30,873 nt of DNA from an uncultured Collinsella sp. Its GTDB lineage: Bacteria; Actinomycetota; Coriobacteriia; Coriobacteriales; Coriobacteriaceae. The position numbers were made by a program, and so were the translations under genes. Where the stretch lies: positions 1 through 30,873 of the forward strand of contig CAAFQK010000062.1 of the NCBI GenBank assembly GCA_900765115.1. The letters are read 5' to 3'. Every line of letters begins with the position of its first letter. Positions within the stretch are counted from its first letter, which is position 1. The notes below the pieces were generated by a model. That model was not told the origin of the DNA and made no database searches. It saw only the letters and a program-made list of their open reading frames with translations. Shown here piece after piece: positions 1 through 7,210 of the stretch.

Positions 1-996
1 CCACTCCCAGCTCTCGGGTATCTCGAACGGGATCTCGTCCTCGATGCAGACGGGCTCGGACTCGCGGCCCCTGGCGTCCACCCTCTTCTCATAGCGGCGG
101 CCATCGGAACCGGCGAAGATGATCGACTCACCGCCCTTCGGGGCCTTCATCTCCCCCTCGGCCACGAGCTGCCGGCGCTGCCCGCGGATGCGCTCCAGCA
201 GAACGCCGGCGGGCTCGTCTGCGGGGTCCTGCGGCACGAGCCCTCCCTGAACCGTCAGCTGCAGCACCGACTTGCGCAGGCGGCCGGGCAGCGCGGCGTC
301 GAGCTCCTCGCGGGCGTCCTCGAGCTCACCGTACTCCTCGACCAGGGGCATGAGCTCGTTCACCCGCTCGACGATGCGGCGCTGCTCGGCGAGAGGCGGA
401 ATCGGAAGAAATAGCTCTTTTAGCACTGCTGCTTTGATTCCTTTTGCGGTCGTCCCCGTGGCATGATCCTTAACTTGAATTTGGAACAGTGAAGATAGAA
501 TTATTTGGCAGAACAGGGCATTGTCTGGACCAACTGTGCCGTAATTCTGAAGGGTAATGACACGCTGTCCACAGCTGCAACGTTTCATTTCGCATATCGC
601 GCAATACCCCATCGGGGCTTCGGTTGTAAACAGCAAATCGCCACGGTGGGTCTCTCCGCGAGACAAGCGTGTTGCATATTCGTCTTCTGAAATATACTCC
701 TCGCGTGTGTAATCAATATAGCCTTGGCGAATGTTGCTCGCAGTCATTAGTCGAACACCTGAAGGTGATTTGTGAGGTGTTTTACCCCTGTAATCAATGA
801 AGTTATATACGGTTTCCAGCCTTGCCCAAGCCCACCCCTCGGGCAGCTCCTCAAACGGCACTTCGTTCGCGATGCACTTATCGCTAGTCACGCGACCCTT
901 GGCATCCACCTTCTTCTCATAGGGGGAGCCATCGGAACCGGATTGGCTTTCAACTGTATTCGCGACAAGCGTTGTAAAATCTAGTGAGACGAGCAT
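1..996 (-). CDS. hsdS: Type I restriction-modification specificity subunit HsdS (3' end beyond left edge; 5' module truncated)
   Basis: HsdS chooses the DNA target of a type I restriction-methylation complex through two target recognition domains (TRDs) joined by coiled coils. The minus-strand frame is open from an ATG at 996 to the left edge (332 codons). A TRD spans about residues 45-195 and contains GDLLFTTEAP and GTTAKGI. The conserved LPIPPLAEQRRIVE coil starts near residue 197. Next come LRKSVLQLTVQGGLV and a second linker leading to IPFEIPESWEW, where TRD2 begins. An SD-like GGAG lies 8 nt before the ATG and an in-frame TAA lies upstream, so the N-terminus is short. The first module lacks the helix that normally precedes SDGSPYEKKVDAKGR, although the internal module has it. 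The gene may be a silent or recombined hsdS cassette rather than an active one. TRD1 is visibly lower in GC than the coil region. HsdR and HsdM are not in view. Confidence 0.85.
   Translation of the reverse strand, partial: MLVSLDFTTLVANTVESQSGSDGSPYEKKVDAKGRVTSDKCIANEVPFEELPEGWAWARLETVYNFIDYRGKTPHKSPSGVRLMTASNIRQGYIDYTREEYISEDEYATRLSRGETHRGDLLFTTEAPMGYCAICEMKRCSCGQRVITLQNYGTVGPDNALFCQIILSSLFQIQVKDHATGTTAKGIKAAVLKELFLPIPPLAEQRRIVERVNELMPLVEEYGELEDAREELDAALPGRLRKSVLQLTVQGGLVPQDPADEPAGVLLERIRGQRRQLVAEGEMKAPKGGESIIFAGSDGRRYEKRVDARGRESEPVCIEDEIPFEIPESWEW
70..113 (-). repeat. hsdS linker repeat, internal copy
   Basis: This segment encodes the linker before TRD2 (SDGRRYEKRVDARGR). It matches 899-941 with only a handful of mismatches and the two share the identical stretch CCATCGGAACCGG at one end. 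Both copies have the same orientation, so they would support deletion or gene conversion but not inversion between each other. Confidence 0.7.
899..941 (-). repeat. hsdS linker repeat, 5' copy
   Basis: This segment encodes the linker before TRD1 (SDGSPYEKKVDAKGR). Similarity to the internal copy at 70-113 stops abruptly after the shared CCATCGGAACCGG at 929-941. Beyond it the reading frame encodes an unrelated N-terminus of about 18 residues. This is a likely recombination junction. Confidence 0.65.
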
Positions 997-1095
997 CCCG
1001 GTTGCTCCAGCGCTTCGATGCTCTGGTCTTTAGCGTCTTTCGTTCAGTGGGGGACTGACCGCAAGCGGCGTAAACAAGAAAGGGGACAAGCGTAA

Positions 1096-3219
1096 ATGAA
1101 AGCAACCGAGGCGAATCTGCTCGACCTTATGGGCGTGGCGAAGATGCAGTTTGTCATTCCCGTGTACCAGCGAGTTTACTCGTGGAGTGTAAAAGAGTGC
1201 GAGGTGCTTTGGGATGACGTCATGCGAGCGGGTCGTGATGGCGTATCGCACTTCGTGGGGTCAATGCTTTATATCCCCGAGTCCGAGAGCTCTGCCACGA
1301 GCATTTCGCGCGTGCTTCTGATTGACGGACAGCAGCGCATGACGACGTTTTCGTTGATGATTGCAGCTTTGGCTGACTATTTGGAGAGCAACCCCGACAA
1401 GGCTGGCTTCCTTGGCGACCTCAAAATCTCGGCGCTGAGGAAAAATTACCTCTTTAACGATGACGACTACAACGGTCTGGCACGCTACAAGCTGGTGCTC
1501 TCGCAGGACGATAAAGAGACGCTGTTCTCCATCGTGTCTGGGGCTCCCGTGCCAGATGAAAAATCGGATCGGATTGTCGAGAACCATGCGTTCTTCCGCG
1601 AGAAGATGCGTGGTAAATCATTTGACCCGGCAAGGCTTTGGGCGGGGCTAAACCGCGTGCAGGTCATCGACACTAAGCTCACCGCTGGCGTTGATAATGC
1701 CCAGCTCATATTTGAGTCCATGAACTCCAAGGGCAAGCCGCTCACGCCCATTGACCTCATCCGTAACTACGTTCTAATGTCGCTTCCCAACGACGAACAG
1801 ACCAAGCTTTATGAGGGTTATTGGCATCCACTCGAGTGCTTGTTCGGAAAAGGCGGCGAGGACGAGTTCAATGCATTTATCTGGTACTGGCTGTGGCTTA
1901 AAGTTCCCAATAGGATGCCGAAGGAGAACGAGGCCTACTACGAGTTTAAGCGCTATTTCGCCGACGACTACGATGGTGACACCGAGGGCCTGCTTAAGGA
2001 GCTGCGCGGGTATGCACATAGATACGCCAGTCTGTTCCTTGGTAAGGAGAAGGACGACGGACTGCGCCGAGTGTTCGGCAGAATCGTAAGCCTCGACGTG
2101 AAGCAGATAAGGCCCCTCTTAATGTTGCTTTATTCGGTTTACGAGGGGAATGGACTAGACCGCAATGCGTTTTTACGTATCTGCGAGACTATCGAGTCGT
2201 TTCTGTTCAGGCGAGCGGTTTGCGGCAGACTTACCACGGGCCTAAATAATTTCTTTGCCGGCATGTATCGCAATCTCGAGCAGCAGGACGATATCGAGGA
2301 GTACGTTACGGCGATGCTCCTTATCCACAGCAGCGGTATGACCGCATACTTTCCGACAGACGAGCATTTTGTCGAGGAGTTTAAGGCGCGTGACTGCTAC
2401 AACCGCTTCTCTAAAAAGCGCTATTACCTGGAACGCATGGAGAACTGGCACCACCCGAAGGAGTCCATCTCAGCCGACGATTACCAGATCGAGCACATCA
2501 TGCCCCAGACGATTGATGATGAGCACGGCTGGAAGGAATCGCTTGGTGAGAACTGGGAAGACGTCCACGACAGGCTGTGCAACAACTTGGGAAATCTTAC
2601 GCTGACGGGCTACAACCAGGAGTACTCAAACCGGTCGTTCTCGGACAAGCTCAATCTGCCTGACGTCGGATTTAAGTGCAGCCCGCTCTACCTAAACAAA
2701 TCGATTGTCTCGCATGAAAAATGGGGTGAGGAAGAGATTGGGCAGCGCGCGGACGAGCTGGCGAAAGAAGCGTGCGAGATATGGAAGTATCCCGACCTTC
2801 CGGCAGACGTCGTCGACAAGTACCGTCCTTCTCGTGGGGAGCCTGACGAGGCTCCTGTCTGGACTCTGCATGAGAACCACCCCACCTTTGCCGAAGGTGG
2901 GCTCAACCAGAAGCTTTTCGATGAGGTGCGCGAGTCCGTTCTGAGTGGTAACCCTTCGTGGGAGTCCTACATAGCCAAGTACTATGTAGGCTTCAGGTCG
3001 GGCAAGCGAAAACTGCATGCCGTGTTAGAAGGTAGGACCAGCAACGGTGGCTGGATTGCCGTCGGCCTGGCAAAGAGCGTGGATGACCTAATTGATCCAG
3101 AGGACATGTGCCAGGACAAACGTACGCAGGGTGGATTTGGCCCAGGCCTACCGACCTATGTTGCTCTTCGTAATGCCGATGACATTCCCGCGGTGCTCGA
3201 TCTTATAAAGCAGTGCTAG
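1096..3219 (+). CDS. DUF262/DUF1524 (GmrSD-family) restriction-like protein
   Basis: This is a 707-aa fused protein of the GmrS-GmrD architecture, a family that includes type IV restriction enzymes acting on modified phage DNA. The N-terminal DUF262 part has the family signatures PVYQRVYSW (residues 22-30), DGQQRMTTF (77-85, a ParB/Srx-like nucleotide-binding motif) and FESMNSKGKPLTPIDLIRNY (206-225). The DUF1524 His-Me finger nuclease part has IEHIMPQ (465-471) and NNLGNLTLTGYNQ (496-508). A C-terminal tail (about 585-707) with YYVGFRSGKRKL is of unknown role. AGGGG precedes the ATG by about 10 nt. The gene is divergent from hsdS and shares its lower GC, so both probably belong to an acquired defence block. 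The substrate (glucosylated, methylated or other DNA) cannot be told from sequence. Confidence 0.9.
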   Translation: MKATEANLLDLMGVAKMQFVIPVYQRVYSWSVKECEVLWDDVMRAGRDGVSHFVGSMLYIPESESSATSISRVLLIDGQQRMTTFSLMIAALADYLESNPDKAGFLGDLKISALRKNYLFNDDDYNGLARYKLVLSQDDKETLFSIVSGAPVPDEKSDRIVENHAFFREKMRGKSFDPARLWAGLNRVQVIDTKLTAGVDNAQLIFESMNSKGKPLTPIDLIRNYVLMSLPNDEQTKLYEGYWHPLECLFGKGGEDEFNAFIWYWLWLKVPNRMPKENEAYYEFKRYFADDYDGDTEGLLKELRGYAHRYASLFLGKEKDDGLRRVFGRIVSLDVKQIRPLLMLLYSVYEGNGLDRNAFLRICETIESFLFRRAVCGRLTTGLNNFFAGMYRNLEQQDDIEEYVTAMLLIHSSGMTAYFPTDEHFVEEFKARDCYNRFSKKRYYLERMENWHHPKESISADDYQIEHIMPQTIDDEHGWKESLGENWEDVHDRLCNNLGNLTLTGYNQEYSNRSFSDKLNLPDVGFKCSPLYLNKSIVSHEKWGEEEIGQRADELAKEACEIWKYPDLPADVVDKYRPSRGEPDEAPVWTLHENHPTFAEGGLNQKLFDEVRESVLSGNPSWESYIAKYYVGFRSGKRKLHAVLEGRTSNGGWIAVGLAKSVDDLIDPEDMCQDKRTQGGFGPGLPTYVALRNADDIPAVLDLIKQC

Positions 3220-3225
3220 GTTAAA

Positions 3226-3248
3226 GGCCGGGAATCTAATTCCCGGCC
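3226..3248 (+). terminator. Hairpin after the DUF262 gene
   Basis: A perfect 9-bp stem GGCCGGGAA / TTCCCGGCC with a 5-nt loop starts 6 nt after the stop codon. The 3' side has only a short pyrimidine stretch, so termination may be weak. The placement right after a stop codon supports a terminator. Confidence 0.55.
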
Positions 3249-3286
3249 CTTGCCATCTCGGAATTGCCGATGGCTTATCTGCCCAC

Positions 3287-3580
3287 CTACACCCCCGCAA
3301 TCCCGCGCGCCGCGCTCAGCAGCTCGTACTCCCTCTGGCTCCACTGGTGCAGCTCGGCCGCGTGCACGGCGTCGCGACACAGGTCCAGGAACACCTCGGC
3401 GCCCTCGCAGAAGCACTCGCGGGCAAAGGCGCCGGATCCGTCCGCAACGCACGCACCGTCGGCAAAAAGCTTCCAGCTGGACGGCTCGCGCGAGCCGTCT
3501 CCGAGCAGCTTGATCTGCAGAACATGTGGGCCGCCAGCGGCACATGGCCCTTCTTCCAACGCCTGCACCGTAAAGCGCAT
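3287..3580 (-). CDS. Small hypothetical protein (doubtful)
   Basis: This is a 97-aa open frame with a protein-like composition, unlike the Arg/Pro-rich overlapping frames. It contains LQIKLLGDGSREPSSWKLF and ends WSQREYELLSAARGIAGV. I do not recognise a family. No convincing ribosome binding site precedes the ATG at 3580. The frame stays open further upstream to at least 3660 without a better start, so this could be the remnant of a longer gene. A TATACT hexamer lies 12 nt before the ATG on the minus strand. The gene is possible but not established. Confidence 0.35.
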   Translation of the reverse strand: MRFTVQALEEGPCAAGGPHVLQIKLLGDGSREPSSWKLFADGACVADGSGAFARECFCEGAEVFLDLCRDAVHAAELHQWSQREYELLSAARGIAGV

Positions 3581-3603
3581 CTGGAGGGACAGAGTATAAA
3601 ATC

Positions 3604-3647
3604 CGGAAAAGTGTCGAAATAGGCACCTTAAAACTTCGGAAAAGTGT
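3604..3647. repeat. Paired direct repeat CGGAAAAGTGT
   Basis: Two identical 11-bp copies lie at 3604-3614 and 3637-3647, 33 bp apart start to start (about three helical turns). They lie upstream of the small minus-strand ORF and could be regulatory binding sites. Confidence 0.6.
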
Positions 3648-3658
3648 AGCTGGATGAC

Positions 3659-3684
3659 AAAACAGCACTTAGAAGCCGGTGCTG
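3659..3684 (-). terminator. Putative terminator of the membrane protein gene
   Basis: Read on the minus strand, a CAGCAC / GTGCTG stem with a 10-nt loop is followed by TTTTG. It lies about 35 nt past the stop codon at 3718. The stem is short, so confidence is moderate. Confidence 0.45.
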
Positions 3685-3717
3685 GATGCGGGATCCTGCG
3701 GCCGCCTTCAGCTCTCG

Positions 3718-4704
3718 CTACTCGTCGTCTCCGTCGTTGGGGTCGCCCTTGAGGGTGTTGATGTCCAGGTACTGGTTATCGTCCTCTTTTTGCTGGGTCT
3801 CCGACTCCGCTTGGGTGGGGCCGCGGAACAGCTGGAACCCCTCAAACGCAATGACACCGAGCAGGGCAATGATAATGGCGATAAAGGCAACCTTGACTGC
3901 CTGCGGAAATTCCGAGAAACGCAGCGCCTTTTCCTCGGCGTAATAATCGGCAAAGCGCTCTTCGCCCGTGCTTTTGGTATACGCCGGCGCGGACGCGGCC
4001 TCCGGGTCATATTCCGGTGCAGGCGTGGCGGCGTACGGATCGTTGAGATAATCGCTCGATGCGGTGCCATAGTTCTCGGTCTCGATGCGACCGTTGCCAG
4101 CATAGCCATCGGAATAATCGGAATATGCCGCACCGCCCTCATAGTCCGCGGCGCTCGTGTTGGCGGCAAAAAGCGGGTTAACTGGAACGTCGAGCGCCGG
4201 CATGCCGGTAGAGGTCTCATCCAGATCGGTTGCAGCCCAGGAATCGTAGGCAACCTGATGGGCAACGGGCTCATCGAGCCTTGTGACCGGAGGCTTGCGT
4301 GCCGCAGGAACGGGCAACTGCTGGGCGTTGTACATAACGGTGCTGTCGGCCGATTTGCCCTGCGTCGCCGCAGCGAGAAATGCCGCCGTCTCGGACGGGT
4401 CGCTTGCGGGGCGGGGAGCGGTCGTGGGCGCCGAAGTGGGTGCGGGCGTAGGCGCGGGCGTCGAAACAGGCGACTGCGCAGGAGTCGGCGCAGGTGCGGA
4501 CTTAGGCGCAAGTGCGGGATTGGGGCTTGACGGGCGAGCCCCGCCGCCCATGAGTTCGTCGGCGGTCCACGGGCGATCATCCATCACGTCGTCAAGGCTT
4601 AGCGAAAACAGGTCGTCTTCACCCTCATCGAACATGCGGTGCACATGTCCACCAATTGCCGGAATCAATCCGCGACCGGTGCATGATGCCTTGCTCAACG
4701 CCAT
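3718..4704 (-). CDS. Pro/Ala-rich single-pass membrane protein of unknown function
   Basis: The protein is 328 aa. I chose the ATG at 4704 (start MALSKASCTGRG) because AAAGGA precedes it at good spacing and a TATAAT hexamer lies about 35 nt upstream. A longer frame to 4800 lacks such signals. The N-terminal 55 residues are acidic (FDEGEDDLFSLSLDDVMDD). A low-complexity Pro/Ala/Thr linker with repeated P-x-P-x-P units follows, then a Tyr/Asp/Ala-rich stretch. A single hydrophobic helix (about residues 272-294, AFIAIIIALLGVIAF) leaves an acidic tail of about 35 residues. With no signal peptide the likely topology is cytoplasmic N-terminus and external C-terminus. I do not recognise the family. 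The acidic-head, Pro-rich-linker and membrane-anchor layout resembles scaffold or envelope-associated proteins, but that is only analogy. Confidence 0.75.
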   Translation of the reverse strand: MALSKASCTGRGLIPAIGGHVHRMFDEGEDDLFSLSLDDVMDDRPWTADELMGGGARPSSPNPALAPKSAPAPTPAQSPVSTPAPTPAPTSAPTTAPRPASDPSETAAFLAAATQGKSADSTVMYNAQQLPVPAARKPPVTRLDEPVAHQVAYDSWAATDLDETSTGMPALDVPVNPLFAANTSAADYEGGAAYSDYSDGYAGNGRIETENYGTASSDYLNDPYAATPAPEYDPEAASAPAYTKSTGEERFADYYAEEKALRFSEFPQAVKVAFIAIIIALLGVIAFEGFQLFRGPTQAESETQQKEDDNQYLDINTLKGDPNDGDDE

Positions 4705-4738
4705 TCTGTTCCATCCTTTCGAAATACTAATGACATCG

Positions 4739-4744
4739 ATTATA
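4739..4744 (-). promoter_or_regulatory. -10 box of the membrane protein gene
   Basis: A perfect TATAAT on the minus strand lies about 35 nt before the ATG at 4704. No good -35 hexamer is seen at the expected distance. Confidence 0.45.
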
Positions 4745-4827
4745 TGGAACTTCCCAAGCGGCTCGGTCTTGGATTCGTGCTTTCCAGAACTCGCGCCCAA
4801 AAGGGGAGGGGCAATCCAGGCGAGTGC

Positions 4828-5481
4828 CTACTTGTCGCCGGCAGCAGCCTTGGCCTCATTGAGGTAGCTATAGAAGCTGTACTTGGAGATGCCAAAGAAC
4901 TCGCAGGCGCGCTCGCTCGACTTGGAAATGAGGAAGGCGCCGCGACGGTCGAGGTAGCCAATGGCACGAATGCGCTCGTCTTTGGTCATGAGTGCCGCGG
5001 GCTTGCCCACAAACTGCTCGCACTCGTGCAGCAGGTCCTCGAGCAGGTCGCCGATGTTCTTGGTAATGGGCTCGGGCTCGGTATAGCCCGTGCCGCCGGT
5101 GCCGGTAAAGGCGTCGAGCGAACGCTCAAAAGCCTTCATAAGTGTAATGTCAAAGTTGATGCCCAAAATGCCGACGGGCTTGCCCTCGTCGTTGCGGATA
5201 AAGATCGTCGACGATTTGAGCAGCTTACCGTCGGTGGTTTTAGTGAGGTACGGCTCGCGGTCGTGTACATCGGTGGCGCCCTCGTGCATGGACTCAAACA
5301 CGATATGGCTGGGGCCGTCACCCAGTTTGCGCCCGCTGACGTGGCCGTTTTCAATCACTACGATGGAGTGGTCCACGTCATCGGTCTCCAGATCGTGGAC
5401 GACGATTTCGCAGTTGGGGCCAAATTGGAGCGCCAGGCCGTGTGCAAGGCGCTTATAAAACTCAATCTGTGCGGGGGTCAT
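4828..5481 (-). CDS. YheO/DauR-type PAS-HTH transcriptional regulator
   Basis: The protein is 217 aa. The N-terminal part (about 1-118) is a YheO-like PAS domain, with EIVVHDLE, SIVVIENGHVSGRKLGD and SSTIFIRNDEGKPVGILGINFD in the usual order. The C-terminal part (about 155-215) is a helix-turn-helix of the DauR class, with RIRAIGYLDRRGAFLISKSS and FFGISKYSFYSYLNEAK. Family members sense small molecules and control adjacent catabolic genes; DauR represses D-arginine use. AGGAAGG precedes the ATG. The gene is divergent from ygeX across 277 bp holding two matched palindromes, so it probably controls the ygeXYW genes. The ligand is unknown; a purine breakdown intermediate or diaminopropionate would fit the context. 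Confidence 0.88.
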   Translation of the reverse strand: MTPAQIEFYKRLAHGLALQFGPNCEIVVHDLETDDVDHSIVVIENGHVSGRKLGDGPSHIVFESMHEGATDVHDREPYLTKTTDGKLLKSSTIFIRNDEGKPVGILGINFDITLMKAFERSLDAFTGTGGTGYTEPEPITKNIGDLLEDLLHECEQFVGKPAALMTKDERIRAIGYLDRRGAFLISKSSERACEFFGISKYSFYSYLNEAKAAAGDK

Positions 5482-5600
5482 AGGTGCCTTCCTAAAAATT
5501 AGTTTGGGCTCACTGTGCCATAAACCACACTTGTTCGCAAATAACGAAAGCGTCGCTGTGTTATGTGACCGTTCGGCGGCGAAAAGGTACCGATTACGGC

Positions 5601-5615
5601 AACAAACAATTTGTT
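5601..5615. promoter_or_regulatory. Operator-like palindrome 1 (AACAAA-N3-TTTGTT)
   Basis: A perfect 6-bp inverted repeat with the 3-nt spacer CAA lies in the regulator-ygeX divergent region. Its architecture is identical to the site at 5652-5666, with centres 51 bp apart. It is a likely binding site for the adjacent YheO-like regulator. Confidence 0.65.
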
Positions 5616-5651
5616 AGGTTTTCCAATCAAAAAGTGTGATAGAACAGTGCT

Positions 5652-5666
5652 AACAAACTTTTTGTT
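5652..5666. promoter_or_regulatory. Operator-like palindrome 2 (AACAAA-N3-TTTGTT)
   Basis: This is the second perfect copy, with spacer CTT, about 93 bp before the ygeX start. The 51-bp centre-to-centre distance is close to five helical turns, which would put two bound dimers on the same DNA face. Confidence 0.65.
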
Positions 5667-5758
5667 TGGCATCCACATAAAAGTTCAGCCGTGTGAATGG
5701 GATCGGGCTGGAACGCGTATGCGGGGGCCGGCAAGAGAGAACTTAAGGAGTTCACCGT

Positions 5759-6973
5759 ATGGCCGATAAGATCCAGTGGGCGGGCAACACGATGCCCAAG
5801 AGCGATGACAAGCACTTGGGAATCATGAGCCTCGACCACGTGAAGAAGGCCCGCGCCTTCCACCAGTCGTTCCCCCAGTACACCGTCACTCCGCTTGCCC
5901 GCCTGGATGGTCAGGCCGCGCGCCTGGGCCTGTCCAACCTGTGCGTTAAGGACGAGAGCTATCGCTTTGGCCTCAACGCCTTTAAGGTTCTGGGCGGTTC
6001 GTTTGCCATGGCCAACTACATTGCCGACGAGACCGGCAAGGACGTTGCCGAGTGCACCTTCGATTACCTGACCTCCGATCAGCTTGCCAAGGACTTTGGC
6101 CAGGCCACCTTCTTTACCGCCACCGACGGCAACCATGGCCGCGGCGTGGCATGGGCTGCAAACAAGCTGGGCCAGAAGGCCGTCGTGCACATGCCCAAGG
6201 GTTCCACCAAGCCCCGCTTCGATAACATCGCCGCCGAGGGCGCCACGGTGACCATCGAAGAGGTCAACTACGACGAGTGCGTGCGCATGGCCGCCGCCGA
6301 GGCCGACGCCTGCGAGCGCGGCGTCATCGTTCAGGACACCGCCTGGGAGGGTTACGAGAAGATCCCGTCCTGGATCATGGAGGGTTACGGCACCATGGCT
6401 TCCGAGGCTGCCGAGCAGCTGCGCGAGATGGCCATCAACCGCCCGACGCACGTGTTTGTCCAGGCTGGCGTGGGTTCGCTCGCCGGCGCCGTGGTGGGCT
6501 ACTTCACCAACCTGTATCCCGATAACCCGCCCACCTTCGTCGTGGCTGAGTGCGCGCCTGCCGCCTGTCTGTACAAGGGCGCTGCCGCCGGCGACGGCGA
6601 TCCGCGCATCGTGGACGGCGACATGCCCTCCATCATGGCCGGTCTGTGCTGCGGCGAGCCCAACATTCTGGGCTGGGATATCCTGCGCAACCACGTCACC
6701 GCCTTCGTGTCCTGCCCCGACTGGGTCACCGCTCGCGGCATGCGCACCCTGGGCGCTCCCGAGAAGGGCGACCCGCGCGTCATCTCCGGCGAGTCCGGCG
6801 CTGTGACCACCGGCCTGGTCGAGACCCTCATGCTCGATCCCGAGTACGCCGAGCTCAAGGAGCTCATCGGCCTGGACAAGACGAGCTCCGTGCTCTGCTT
6901 CTCCACGGAAGGTGACACGGACCCGGATCAGTACCGTCGCATCGTCTGGGAGGGCGAGTATCCGACCTGCTAG
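5759..6973 (+). CDS. ygeX: Diaminopropionate ammonia-lyase YgeX
   Basis: This is a cytoplasmic PLP enzyme of fold type II that splits 2,3-diaminopropionate into pyruvate and two ammonia (EC 4.3.1.15). It has 404 aa, the usual family length. The PLP lysine is K76 in FGLNAFKVLGGSFA. The phosphate-binding TATDGNHGRG loop is at 120-129, with D123 as a likely catalytic acid. The glycine-rich AGVGSLAGAVVGYF follows. AAGGAG lies 10 nt before the ATG. The gene heads the ygeX-ygeY-ygeW set, which has been linked to anaerobic purine and uric acid breakdown in gut bacteria. In that pathway diaminopropionate would be the last carbon intermediate before pyruvate. It is likely controlled by the divergent YheO-like regulator. 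Confidence 0.95.
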   Translation: MADKIQWAGNTMPKSDDKHLGIMSLDHVKKARAFHQSFPQYTVTPLARLDGQAARLGLSNLCVKDESYRFGLNAFKVLGGSFAMANYIADETGKDVAECTFDYLTSDQLAKDFGQATFFTATDGNHGRGVAWAANKLGQKAVVHMPKGSTKPRFDNIAAEGATVTIEEVNYDECVRMAAAEADACERGVIVQDTAWEGYEKIPSWIMEGYGTMASEAAEQLREMAINRPTHVFVQAGVGSLAGAVVGYFTNLYPDNPPTFVVAECAPAACLYKGAAAGDGDPRIVDGDMPSIMAGLCCGEPNILGWDILRNHVTAFVSCPDWVTARGMRTLGAPEKGDPRVISGESGAVTTGLVETLMLDPEYAELKELIGLDKTSSVLCFSTEGDTDPDQYRRIVWEGEYPTC

Positions 6974-6997
6974 CAGACTGACCTGTCCGGAGGCAGC

Positions 6998-7097
6998 CGG
7001 AGGACTTTACTCCCTGCTCGGACAGTCCTGCTCGCACGGAGAGCACATTAAGTGCTCTCCGGCTCGTGCGGAACTCGCGACGGAGCAAAGTCCTCCG
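6998..7097 (+). ncRNA. Structured intergenic element between ygeX and ygeY
   Basis: An 11-bp perfect outer stem (CGGAGGACTTT 6998-7008 with AAAGTCCTCCG 7087-7097) is continued by CTCC/GGAG. It encloses a 9-bp hairpin GGAGAGCAC-ATTAA-GTGCTCTCC (7038-7060), extended by GCAC/GTGC. The order of pairings predicts a branched RNA fold. No T-run follows, so it is not a simple terminator. It could be a processing or stability element, an attenuator, or a genome-dispersed repeat. Confidence 0.55.
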
Positions 7098-7145
7098 TCC
7101 GCCTCCTACGTTTACTTGCTTGCCGGGTACTCGACCTCACGCTGC

Positions 7146-7175
7146 TTGGCACAAGTGATCTATCTGAAATATCTA
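7146..7175 (+). promoter_or_regulatory. Possible promoter for ygeY
   Basis: TTGGCA, an 18-nt spacer, then TATCTA lies 35 nt before the ygeY start and after the structured element. A small palindrome, TACCTGTAGGTA, overlaps the -10 (7174-7185). The match is only partial. Confidence 0.35.
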
Positions 7176-7210
7176 CCTGTAGGTAAACCCTTGTAGAAAG
7201 GTTGACTGTT

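Larger units (their letters stand above)
3249..3662. other. Region with no confident gene
   Basis: This stretch lies between the DUF262 gene and the terminator of the next minus-strand gene. It contains the doubtful small ORF 3287-3580 and a pair of 11-bp direct repeats. No RNA gene or mobile element was recognised. Confidence 0.5.

Noticed and set aside
3216..3668. A 150-codon minus-strand frame covering the orphan region
   Set aside because: It is extremely Arg/Ala/Gly-rich and its end runs into the DUF262 terminator. The alternative 97-aa frame looks more protein-like.
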